Source: CALAZP01 sp041164265 (GTDB lineage: Bacteria > Bacteroidota > Bacteroidia > Chitinophagales > Saprospiraceae). Taken from it: a DNA stretch of 64,000 nucleotides. This document shows positions 54,505-63,377 of the stretch, piece after piece (within the stretch, counting starts at the first letter, position 1; every line of letters starts with the position of its first letter). Location of the stretch: assembly GCA_041164265.1 (NCBI GenBank), contig JBEAPR010000081.1:81209-145208 (forward strand). Direction: 5' to 3'. Both the position numbers and the translations under genes were made by a program. Below the pieces are notes generated by a model. The model was not told the origin of the DNA. It ran no database searches and was given only the letters and a program-made list of their open reading frames with translations.

Positions 54505-57500
54505 TTATTGTAACAAAACCATTTTTCTAGTCTGACTAAACTTACCTGACTGAATGGAATAATAGTACATTCCTGGCCCTGACAATAATTTTTGATTTAC
54601 CTCCAACTGATGCCAACCTCTATCATAATTTCCTTCCATCCTTCGAATGGTCTTTCCAGTTACATCAGTTATGGTTATCGTCACCTGGCTTGTTTCAGGA
54701 ATACTAAACTTAATAGTGCTCGAAACTCTAAATGGATTAGGTGCGTTTTGGAATAGCTCAAATTCCTCAGGTAACGGCAATGCATTTTCAAAATCTAATG
54801 CCACCTGCAGTAAATCCCCCTCTTTATTATAAGCTTCTGGTTGCAAATATTCATCTAGTAGCTGAATCATATCACTCAGGTATCCAGATTTCTCTGCTGT
54901 AAATTCTAATCCAAATAAAGTTCCCTCTACTCCAAATCCATTCCAGGAAGTTAACACTATCCCCTCTTCTGCATATTTTAATCCAAAATGCTCCTTTTGC
55001 GCGATACCCTCCACTACATTGATTAACTTTCCTGCATTAAGTTTAAAAGCAAACTGGTAACCTTCTATATCTGGATCTTTTCCGCTAAATTTCACTTGAT
55101 ACGTTTTCCCAGCATTTACCCAAATATTGTCTGTCTTCAATTTAAACATTTGATTTCCTCTCGGTTTAATATCCAAACCCGCAGAGTAATTTACATCCCC
55201 TGTTTTTACAGCAACGAAATCCTGATTGACCATATCTGTGGTCACATTATTAATGTTGATAAATTCCTTGATTTGATCTCTATTGATAAGAATACTTTCA
55301 GGAGTGTCGAATTGGTTAATAAGTGGTATAAAATGCCAAGTTTTATTATTGCTTATAGAAGAAGTCACTCCTAAGATTAACTTCCTAAGTAAAATTACAT
55401 CTAACGTGGTTATGGTTCCTGAGGCATTTACGTCGGCAGCTAAAACCTTATATGGAGAATCAAATTTCTGCACCCCTAAGATGTGCTTAGTTACATATAT
55501 AATGTCTAAGGTCGAAATTCCATCTATTATGGAACCCTGTTTTTCAGGAACAATAGTGTAATCACCTCCAACCTTTAGGTCGTCTACCTCATAGACTCCC
55601 CTATCGTCTGTAACTACAGGTTCCATATCTTCTGTAGAACCCGCTCCACTAACTTTGATGGTAACCCCTTTAACCGCATGATTCTCCTCGGTGGTAATAA
55701 GGCCTGCCAAGCCATTTTCATTTATACACAACCCCTGATTATCCTGAAGAACAATAGTCGTAATGCAATAATCTCTATTCCCAGCCCCATCTGTTGCTAC
55801 AATAGCCACGTCCAATGTGTCCGGTCCTAAGTTTTCAATATTGTCACAAGTTAAGGTTAAACTTGAATCTGTAGCATTGACCAATACCCCTCCCGTTGGT
55901 GCGGGTAGAAGTAAAATGTTATAGTTTTCTGTGTCCCCAGAACAATCAAAAATTGGCTTGGTAACCACAAAATCAACAGCCTCTACCGTAGCAATTCCAT
56001 CTCCATTTTCATCGGGCATAAGCTCAACGGCAAATCCATCTATACATATTGGTGCAGGGCCCTTTTTATCTTCAACTGCAAATGGGACGTCTAAAAACTG
56101 CGTATTTCCACAACCATCCGATGCCACAATTCTAAACAAATGCTCGCCGACAGGGATTCCCTCCGACTGAATGGTGATTAATGCAGTATCGTATCCTACA
56201 GTGTACAAATCTGTTCCCTCGGCTGTAGAATAATCAAAATTTTCACCCCTATCAATTATACTTCCCAAATTGTCAGCATCTTGATCCAATAATACTTCAA
56301 TGACCAAAAGCTGGCTTGAATCCATCGTACAAGCATCATCAATAGTAGCTAGAATAGTTACCGGAGCCGCACAACCATCCGTCAAGTCATTGCTAAAACT
56401 CTCGAAATTAGTATTCGAGGTTAAAAGGGTGATTTCAGGGGCATTATTATCAAATACCTTAATCACTTGAGTATATTCAAAATACCCTTTAGGATTGGAA
56501 ATTTCCACACTCTTAGCATCATCTTCAGAAGCCCAAACTAATGGATTCCACCAACTTCTCACCGCTTGGTTATTATCAGGATGACCATCCAAAGTATCTT
56601 GAACCGAACTCATTAATGGCCGGTAAGTAGTCACCACATAGTTTTCATAATTTACATTACCCGAAACCATTACACTATAGGAGTCCCCTTTTTGACCGTC
56701 ATTATTGACGTCTTGGCGCTGTAAGACAATAGGGGCTGAAACTCCATCATACTCACACCAATTGATCATTTTTATTTTTTTGAAAATTTTATAACACTCG
56801 TCCGCTGTGGCCGAAAAACGTTCGTCGATAGAGGAAATAACCACTAAATCACAAGCATTTTCATCATATTTAATTTGAGGACTGGCCTCTGCTGAACACA
56901 CAATTGAAGTATCAGCAGGTAGGGTGATGGCATACTCGTGTTTCTCTTCAAAAACTATTGTCGCACGACAAGTATCTGATAAATACTTTAATCCTGAATC
57001 ATTATATACTTCATAATATCGAGTTACATAGCCATAGCCACACTGAGCCATAACGACCTCAGTTCTGATATCCCTTACAGGAGTGACGCATAATCCAGAT
57101 ACAACAACCTCCTGCTCTAATTTAGTCTTGGCAAAAAACACATCCCATTCATCAGATGTTGGGGCCAAATCTCCACTGGGCACATCTTCACAGAAATACT
57201 CAACCGTTGGCAAATCTCTACATACTGGGATAGTTTTGTTCTCGACAAAAATATACGTCCAACAAATGGTTGAATCACCATACACACCTGGCTGAACTAA
57301 GGCCCTAGCCATCATTTCAACTTTAACACTATCTCCTGCATCGGAACAATTAAATTGAACTAAATCCGACCAAGGCGTTGGAATACCACTCTTTTCACGC
57401 CTAACTAATACCTCTACGGGGTAACAATTATCCTCACTTCCTTCATTTAATCGGGCTGCGGGAATATAAGCCTCTCCTCTTAAATCAAATGCTATAGTAT

Positions 57501-59802
57501 CACCATTCTCTGGAGTTTCCCCATAATTAGTTAAGGAAATATTTCTCAAATTATCAATCACACAAGAAGGACTAATATTATCCGTGATAGTAAAGGTTCT
57601 ATTCTCAATAGATTTATTTCCACATTGATCAATTGATGTCCATTCTACCCTATATTCCCCCTGCACTAGATTCTTTACCAATAGATTAGCATTGGTAACG
57701 GCTTGACCATCTTCATATACCGTTTCCAAAGGATAAAACGCCAATTCCTCTCCAGTATTGGTAAATAATTTGACACTCATTCTTACATCACCACATAAAT
57801 CTGTAGCCAATCCCCTTGTTATACTAACACTTCCAGAACATTCATTGGGGCTAAAAGATGGAGTTGTTTGGAGACTAGTAGCCGTAATGATAGGTGCTGT
57901 AAAGTCTCCGATTTTAATGACCTGATGGTAAACTGTTGTTGTTCCGGGCCTGCACCAATCATAAATCGTCCACTCCCTCCTAAATGAGATATTATTGGAA
58001 CAATTGGTGATTTCTGCTGCATCCTCATATGAGGCCGCTAAATTACAATAGGCTGAATTTTTTGTTAAATCCACAAAACCCGTCATAGTAGCCACAAAAG
58101 GATATCCAGTTGAAACAGGACTTGGATGTCCATTCGGTAATACCGCAATTTCACCCCCCAATTGATCGCACTCTAAATTAACGCTGTAGTGCGGCAGCCT
58201 TACATCATACAACGTAGGGTTTCTAAATATAAGCTGAACTCTAGCAGTATCGGGATCTGTTTTGTCCTTTAGGTCATTTACTATATAAGTTCTAGTCAAA
58301 ATGCCACTTATATTTTTACCTTCGGTAAAACCATTAAAGCCACCTACTTCTAGTCCACATTCATTTAACCCTTCATACTGATCGTTTATGACCACCTCCC
58401 ACTCATTACAGTTCTCGATAACCATTGGCATAAAACCGTAGTGGTACAACATCGTGTCCATTAATTCCTTAGAGATATTAAAGTGGTCTAAATCTATAAA
58501 AGAGGTGTCCCTTATACCCTGTTGACTGAGCAATGTAGCAGCTGTAGCATACCAGGCAGAATCTAGTTTAGCCTTTACAGAATCCGTTCCCAAATAGGTG
58601 CCCATTTCTGAAAGACTACCCCCCAAATATTGATTCTGATTCAATTTCACCTGTTGGTTTAAACGAACCGTTGCTAAGTCACCACATAAAAAATCAAAAT
58701 AAGAATAACTGGTATCCACTCCTAATGAATCCGATGCGCTGAGATGATGAACCACTGATTGATTAACTCCTGAACTGTAATCGTTTAGTAATAAGTGAAC
58801 CTGATATTTGCCATTTCCGCTATAAGACCCCCTATGAGACATTAACAGAGTGTATTCCTGTCCCACGCTAATTTTAACATCCATTCTAACAATAGGATTA
58901 TCGTGCAATAACCAAGGGGCAAATACATCGCCTGAATCTGTCCCTGTGCCCGGCAAACTCCCAGTTGAGTTTAAGTTTAAAAACCCTAAGCCCGCTAAAG
59001 GATTGGGAATAAAAGTAGATTCTCCAAATGCCAAAAGATTATGACATGGATTGTCTGAGTCAAAACCCCCCTTTCCATAAACCGCCAAAACGGGATCAAA
59101 ACCGGGCTCAGAACTGCCGGTATTAAGATAAGACGATGCGAATAAAGTCAAAACTCCATCACTAGAAGCAGTAAACCTTATAGTATCGTATTCTTTAGCC
59201 AAAGAATTAGGCCAAGTAAAACTAGAATCTGGGTGATTCGAGCTTTGCCAACACGACCATTGCTGAGGGTAAAATACCGCATCGGAAGATCCCGCATCCA
59301 AAGAGTCATCCCACGTAGCATATTCTACCATCTTATAAGTGCCATACTGCATAAAAACGGCACTATCCCTTGGATCATAAGATTCAAATGCCTGAATTTC
59401 ACTTGCTGGCGTTTTCCACCCAACAAAAGCAGGATCTATTTTATCCTCAGATCTAAAAAAATTCCAACAAAATAAGTCCCATGTACCATCACCCTGCTCC
59501 ACATATACCCCATACATCCAAGTACTATTCTCTCCAAAAAAAACTGCATCCTCATCCGAAACACTCAACAACTTTCCCGGAAGTTCACTTGAAGACACCA
59601 CCACCTTACCATTTCCAACTAGGGAGGTAAATTGGCTTACATCTTCACCTATTAATACCATATCTAAAGTAAGCTCCCCTTTGCATTCCTCATTTAATGG
59701 AACAATAAAATTTTCCGCACATGCATAGGTGTTTGAAGCGACGGTTACGTTTGCCCTTGTAAAAAGAAATAAAAGGGCGATTGGGATCATGAAATTTCTC
59801 AT
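54505..59802 (-). CDS. Giant T9SS-secreted multidomain protein with dockerin and type A sorting domain
   Basis: A 1765-residue cell-surface protein. From ATG 59802 (an earlier in-frame ATG at 59829 adds nine residues) a signal peptide covers residues 1-23. The body has many cysteine-containing Ig-like or HYR-like beta repeats. Near residues 1395-1480 a carboxypeptidase-regulatory-like domain leads into a dockerin type I module (ISTLDIIYVTKHILG, ADVNASGTITTLDVILLRK). The last 85-90 residues are a type A T9SS sorting domain (FELFQNAPNPF, ITITDVTGKTIR, SGPGMYYYSIQSG, QTRKMVLL). Export needs the type IX system, of which only a PorE-like gene is seen here. Function of the body is unknown. Confidence 0.88.
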   Translation of the reverse strand: MRNFMIPIALLFLFTRANVTVASNTYACAENFIVPLNEECKGELTLDMVLIGEDVSQFTSLVGNGKVVVSSSELPGKLLSVSDEDAVFFGENSTWMYGVYVEQGDGTWDLFCWNFFRSEDKIDPAFVGWKTPASEIQAFESYDPRDSAVFMQYGTYKMVEYATWDDSLDAGSSDAVFYPQQWSCWQSSNHPDSSFTWPNSLAKEYDTIRFTASSDGVLTLFASSYLNTGSSEPGFDPVLAVYGKGGFDSDNPCHNLLAFGESTFIPNPLAGLGFLNLNSTGSLPGTGTDSGDVFAPWLLHDNPIVRMDVKISVGQEYTLLMSHRGSYSGNGKYQVHLLLNDYSSGVNQSVVHHLSASDSLGVDTSYSYFDFLCGDLATVRLNQQVKLNQNQYLGGSLSEMGTYLGTDSVKAKLDSAWYATAATLLSQQGIRDTSFIDLDHFNISKELMDTMLYHYGFMPMVIENCNEWEVVINDQYEGLNECGLEVGGFNGFTEGKNISGILTRTYIVNDLKDKTDPDTARVQLIFRNPTLYDVRLPHYSVNLECDQLGGEIAVLPNGHPSPVSTGYPFVATMTGFVDLTKNSAYCNLAASYEDAAEITNCSNNISFRREWTIYDWCRPGTTTVYHQVIKIGDFTAPIITATSLQTTPSFSPNECSGSVSITRGLATDLCGDVRMSVKLFTNTGEELAFYPLETVYEDGQAVTNANLLVKNLVQGEYRVEWTSIDQCGNKSIENRTFTITDNISPSCVIDNLRNISLTNYGETPENGDTIAFDLRGEAYIPAARLNEGSEDNCYPVEVLVRREKSGIPTPWSDLVQFNCSDAGDSVKVEMMARALVQPGVYGDSTICWTYIFVENKTIPVCRDLPTVEYFCEDVPSGDLAPTSDEWDVFFAKTKLEQEVVVSGLCVTPVRDIRTEVVMAQCGYGYVTRYYEVYNDSGLKYLSDTCRATIVFEEKHEYAITLPADTSIVCSAEASPQIKYDENACDLVVISSIDERFSATADECYKIFKKIKMINWCEYDGVSAPIVLQRQDVNNDGQKGDSYSVMVSGNVNYENYVVTTYRPLMSSVQDTLDGHPDNNQAVRSWWNPLVWASEDDAKSVEISNPKGYFEYTQVIKVFDNNAPEITLLTSNTNFESFSNDLTDGCAAPVTILATIDDACTMDSSQLLVIEVLLDQDADNLGSIIDRGENFDYSTAEGTDLYTVGYDTALITIQSEGIPVGEHLFRIVASDGCGNTQFLDVPFAVEDKKGPAPICIDGFAVELMPDENGDGIATVEAVDFVVTKPIFDCSGDTENYNILLLPAPTGGVLVNATDSSLTLTCDNIENLGPDTLDVAIVATDGAGNRDYCITTIVLQDNQGLCINENGLAGLITTEENHAVKGVTIKVSGAGSTEDMEPVVTDDRGVYEVDDLKVGGDYTIVPEKQGSIIDGISTLDIIYVTKHILGVQKFDSPYKVLAADVNASGTITTLDVILLRKLILGVTSSISNNKTWHFIPLINQFDTPESILINRDQIKEFININNVTTDMVNQDFVAVKTGDVNYSAGLDIKPRGNQMFKLKTDNIWVNAGKTYQVKFSGKDPDIEGYQFAFKLNAGKLINVVEGIAQKEHFGLKYAEEGIVLTSWNGFGVEGTLFGLEFTAEKSGYLSDMIQLLDEYLQPEAYNKEGDLLQVALDFENALPLPEEFELFQNAPNPFRVSSTIKFSIPETSQVTITITDVTGKTIRRMEGNYDRGWHQLEVNQKLLSGPGMYYYSIQSGKFSQTRKMVLLQ

Positions 59803-60007
59803 AGTATCGGTTTTTATCGAAATAACCATTTATAGATGACTTTAAAATCAATTTAATTGTAGCATAAATTGCAGTGCAACAACAATGCCAAAAAAGTCGT
59901 CTTGCGGTTTTTAAAAACCAATTTTCAACTATGACTATACACATGAAAAAAAGAAAACAGATGGTTTCCTTTAAGATGGGTGTTCAGTCATTGAGATTAT
60001 GATGAAA

Positions 60008-60015
60008 CAAATATA
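60008..60015 (-). promoter_or_regulatory. -7 element TATATTTG for the T9SS cargo gene
   Basis: Matches TAnnTTTG on the minus strand; a TTTC lies 18 nt further upstream, close to but not matching the -33 box. It would give a leader of roughly 200 nt. Confidence 0.35.
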
Positions 60016-60040
60016 TGAAGTTTTTCTTATACAGAAAAAA

Positions 60041-60048
60041 TATTTTTG
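60041..60048 (+). promoter_or_regulatory. -7 element TATTTTTG for the UbiA-like gene
   Basis: Matches TAnnTTTG, 41 nt before ATG 60090; it is divergent from the T9SS cargo promoter. Confidence 0.45.
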
Positions 60049-60089
60049 AATCCGCTTAAATTTTATCGGGATTGCTGAAATTGTGGGGA

Positions 60090-60905
60090 ATGATAAATAA
60101 AGCTTTTATTAAAGACATCCTTTTTTCTAACCTCTATATTGCTGTTATTAGCCTTATAGGTTTCTGGAGGTCATCTGAACTTTGGAAATTGCAGCTTTCA
60201 TCTAATTCATTTTATGTAGTATTCTTCTCCACCTTCTTTATTTATAGCTTTAGTAGCCAATTATCCCCATCCAACAACAACACCGTCAAAGGTTATTGGA
60301 ATTTAACTCATCCAAAATGGTCCAAATTTGGATCCATCTCATCTAGCCTAATATTACTGATTTTGTTTTTTAGCTCTCCTAAAATATTCCTTCCGCTAAT
60401 ACCTATTGGATTGCTCACTGTTTACTATTTATATAGTTCAACAGGTGGATTTTCCTTTCAAAAGGGCTATTTCAAAACTTCTATTCTTTCCCTCACTTGG
60501 TGGTATGTTCTCGATATTTATCCTTTGATTTTAAGTAATACTAACTTTCAACCCTACCAATTAGGATGGCTTTTATTGGATTGGGCATACATTCATTTAA
60601 TTTGTTTTTATTTTGACCATAGAGATCATTCTATAGAAAATCAACCCTTTTTAATTTTTAATCAGCATCAATTTCCTTTTTTAGTGCCATTAATCTGTGG
60701 GGTTTGCTTTTTGATCGGGGCTTATTTCTTTATTGCAGGGCCAATTGTATTCCACTCATTTCTTATTTATAAATCATTTTTGTTTTTTTTCCTTTTGGCA
60801 ACTTATCCCATTTCTATTTCCACTCATTCATATTATTGGTTCTATTTAATTTTAGATGGTTGTCTTGCCTTGGACGCTTTTTATTTTTGGTATTTTTGTA
60901 AGTAA
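60090..60905 (+). CDS. Polytopic membrane protein, possibly UbiA-like
   Basis: A 271-residue, strongly hydrophobic protein with about seven to eight membrane segments. The frame opens at TTG 60072, but ATG 60090 is the likelier start. The layout and the FDHRDHSIEN stretch near residue 185 recall the second aspartate motif of UbiA prenyltransferases; the first motif (NxxxD) is not recognisable (FSSQLSPSNNN at about that place). I infer only a remote or degenerate UbiA relation. The fatty acid hydroxylase gene starts 11 nt later on the same strand. Confidence 0.55.
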   Translation: MINKAFIKDILFSNLYIAVISLIGFWRSSELWKLQLSSNSFYVVFFSTFFIYSFSSQLSPSNNNTVKGYWNLTHPKWSKFGSISSSLILLILFFSSPKIFLPLIPIGLLTVYYLYSSTGGFSFQKGYFKTSILSLTWWYVLDIYPLILSNTNFQPYQLGWLLLDWAYIHLICFYFDHRDHSIENQPFLIFNQHQFPFLVPLICGVCFLIGAYFFIAGPIVFHSFLIYKSFLFFFLLATYPISISTHSYYWFYLILDGCLALDAFYFWYFCK

Positions 60906-60916
60906 ATTGGTTTACT

Positions 60917-61741
60917 ATGGAAAGCATAATTAATTATTTTGAAACCATCCCTTCTTTACATAGATCGTTGATTCTTGCAGGCGGAATTTCATTTTTCTGG
61001 ATGTTGGAATTAGGGTTGCCCCTGTTTAATTTTAAGTACCATAAATGGAAACATGCACTAATCAACTTCTTTTTTACGCTAACCACCATATTAATTAATT
61101 TTGTACTTGCCTTCTTGCTCATAGATATTAGTGATTGGACTCAAGCTCAAAATTGGGGCGTTTTATCTTTTTTCACAGAAAAAAATACCTGGATTTATGC
61201 CCTAGTTGGATTAATGGGTTTGGATTTAATTGGAGCATATTTCGTTCACTGGGTTGAACATAAAGTTCCATTTATGTGGAAGTTTCACCTCATTCACCAT
61301 TCTGATATACATGTAGATACGACCACCGCTAATAGACATCATCCAGGCGAAAGTATTTTTAGATTTCTTTTCACCATGCTAGCTGTATTTATCATGGGGG
61401 CACCTGTATGGCTCATCATGCTCTACCAAGGGCTATCAGTCGTCCTCTCCCAATTCAATCACGCAAATATTAAATTACCTCAAATGGCTAATAAATTGTT
61501 GAGTGCTATTATTGTCACTCCTAATATGCACCACATCCACCATCATTATAAATTACCTCAAACCGATACAAACTATGGCAATATCTTCTCTATATGGGAT
61601 CGAATATTTGGCACTTTCACCGTAATGCCACAAGAAAAAATTAAATATGGCATCGATACCCATCAAGAAAATAGTGCACATAGTAATGTACATAGAATGC
61701 TAAAAATCCCTTTTGAAAAAAAGAGAAGACCTGGCATCTAG
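60917..61741 (+). CDS. Sterol desaturase/fatty acid hydroxylase superfamily protein
   Basis: Di-iron membrane oxygenase of 274 residues, with about four membrane segments. Histidine boxes are visible: HWVEHK, HLIHHSD, NRHHPGES and MHHIHHHYKLP, followed by the family ending TNYGNIFSIWDRIFGTF. Substrate (sterol-like, carotenoid or fatty acid) cannot be told. It is paired with the UbiA-like membrane protein; its stop abuts the convergent M20 peptidase gene. Confidence 0.9.
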   Translation: MESIINYFETIPSLHRSLILAGGISFFWMLELGLPLFNFKYHKWKHALINFFFTLTTILINFVLAFLLIDISDWTQAQNWGVLSFFTEKNTWIYALVGLMGLDLIGAYFVHWVEHKVPFMWKFHLIHHSDIHVDTTTANRHHPGESIFRFLFTMLAVFIMGAPVWLIMLYQGLSVVLSQFNHANIKLPQMANKLLSAIIVTPNMHHIHHHYKLPQTDTNYGNIFSIWDRIFGTFTVMPQEKIKYGIDTHQENSAHSNVHRMLKIPFEKKRRPGI

Positions 61742-63298
61742 TTATTTGCTAATTGGCTCACTCAATATACCTAATACCATTTTAACCCCCTCTTGATAAT
61801 TACCTAGCCGAAGGTTTTCATTAGGACTGTGTTGATTGTTATCCATATTAACCGTTGGAATACCCACTGCTGGCACCTTCAAAGCATTAACAAATGGGGA
61901 AATTGGAATAGACCCTCCCATTAATCTAATCAATATTGGGTCTTTTCCAAACGTTTTTTGAACCGCACGCCTCAGCCAATTGCCCGCTGGAGAATTGATT
62001 TCCGTTCGAAATGATTGATAGGATATTTCTGAAGTAATGGTTACCAACTCATTGTATTTCATCCTTTCTTCTTCAGTGGGTTCTTTACTAATGACCCGAT
62101 ATCCCAATTCCTCTATATGATTAATAATGAGTTGTATCAATCGCTCCGGATCGGACTCTTTTACCAATCGAATATCTATTTCCGCTCGCGCTTGATCGGG
62201 AATAATAGTTCTTACCGATTCATTAATCCATCCAGATTGCATCCCTCTTACATTAAGCGAGGGGAATTGTAATGCCTCCTGATAATTATCTCCCACCTTT
62301 TCTGAAACTGCAATTTGAAGATCCTCCAACATCTTTTCTTCGTCTTGTGGAATGGCCGCCAATATATCCTTTGTTGCTTTATCTAATTCAATTCCATCAT
62401 AAAAGCCCTCAACCAAGACCTTTCCTTCTTTGTCTTTTAGCGAACTTAAAATATTAGCTAACTTAAAAACTGGGTTAGGAATATAGTTGCCATAATGGCC
62501 ACTGTGCTGAGGCTTGATTGCTCCATAAGTAGTCATTTGCATAGTGGCAATTCCCCTTGCCCCAAAATATAACGTAGGTTTATTACTGGGGTGCATTGGG
62601 CCGTCAAAAATTAATAAGATGTCCGAAGCTAAAAGTGATCTATTTTGCTCAACCGCCTCCGGCAGATTAGGAGACCCCATTTCTTCTTCGAAATCACAAA
62701 TCACTTTGAGGTTATAGGGAATTGAAGTATTTTTTGATTGCATTATGTCAATTGCAGTCAAAAACATCATTACTGGTCCTTTTGCATCACTAGCCGCTCT
62801 AGCAAATATTCTCCAATCCTCTTCGTATTGCTCTATTGATTCCCAAGGGATTATTTCCCAGTTGCCATTAGAATGCTCCTTTTTCAGAACTGGAACAAAT
62901 GGATCGGGTTGGAACCACTTACTGGGGTCAACTGGTTGACCATCCATTTGCAAGTAAACCAAAACAGTAGGAAGGTCCTCTTTAAACGGTAAAGATGCCA
63001 TTAATAATGGTGCTCCTTTTGTTTCAATTCTTCTGCTAACAAACCCCCGCCTTTTAAACGCCCTTTCAGCCCATTGAATATTTTTTTCAATATCTGTTGG
63101 AAAATTAGCATCATTAGGAATACTAAGGACTTCTTGGAGTTCTTTAAAACTAGCTGTTGTAAATGAATCGATTTGAGGAAACCGTTCCACTAGGTTTTGA
63201 CCCATTACAAATGGGTTGAAAAAGCCCAATAAAACGAATAAAAGCATCCAACTTTTTACCGAAGGTGAATTATAGATCAATTGGTTTGTAGAAATCAT
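61742..63298 (-). CDS. Secreted M20 family metallopeptidase
   Basis: A 518-residue peptidase of the M20 dipeptidase type with a signal peptide or anchor (VKSWMLLFVLLGFFNPFVMGQ). Catalytic-region elements: ASDAKGPVMMF (bridging metal aspartate), FEEEMGSPNLPE (general base), IFDGPMHPSNKP (metal ligand), GGSIPISPF and the final ligand in NQHSPNEN. The usual first motif HxDxxP reads LQMDGQPVDP, with Q117 in place of the metal-binding histidine and D119 kept. Either a subfamily variant with altered metal binding or a changed activity. Convergent with the hydroxylase gene, no gap. Confidence 0.88.
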   Translation of the reverse strand: MISTNQLIYNSPSVKSWMLLFVLLGFFNPFVMGQNLVERFPQIDSFTTASFKELQEVLSIPNDANFPTDIEKNIQWAERAFKRRGFVSRRIETKGAPLLMASLPFKEDLPTVLVYLQMDGQPVDPSKWFQPDPFVPVLKKEHSNGNWEIIPWESIEQYEEDWRIFARAASDAKGPVMMFLTAIDIMQSKNTSIPYNLKVICDFEEEMGSPNLPEAVEQNRSLLASDILLIFDGPMHPSNKPTLYFGARGIATMQMTTYGAIKPQHSGHYGNYIPNPVFKLANILSSLKDKEGKVLVEGFYDGIELDKATKDILAAIPQDEEKMLEDLQIAVSEKVGDNYQEALQFPSLNVRGMQSGWINESVRTIIPDQARAEIDIRLVKESDPERLIQLIINHIEELGYRVISKEPTEEERMKYNELVTITSEISYQSFRTEINSPAGNWLRRAVQKTFGKDPILIRLMGGSIPISPFVNALKVPAVGIPTVNMDNNQHSPNENLRLGNYQEGVKMVLGILSEPISK

Positions 63299-63377
63299 GC
63301 CCTATTAATTTTAACTTTTCATTATTATTTTTTGAAATAAACCTTAATTTAACAAATCAACCTAAAAATTAATAAAA

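Larger units (their letters stand above)
59803..60071. other. Divergent promoter region and long leader of the T9SS cargo gene
   Basis: About 270 nt between two divergent genes. It holds TATATTTG on the minus strand (60015-60008) and TATTTTTG on the plus strand (60041-60048). The minus-strand leader of about 200 nt contains TTGCAGTGCAA (59869-59879), flanked by GCAT (59862-59865) and ATGC (59885-59888), and the perfect palindrome GGTTTTTAAAAACC (59906-59919). No intact gene is convincing here. Confidence 0.5.

Noticed and set aside
55096..55561. Two overlapping 92-codon plus-strand frames
   Set aside because: Both lie antisense to the dockerin region of the T9SS cargo gene and look like mirror translations.
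59690..59944. An 84-codon minus-strand frame over the T9SS cargo start
   Set aside because: Overlaps the signal peptide region in another frame, no family-like features and no promoter box at its start.
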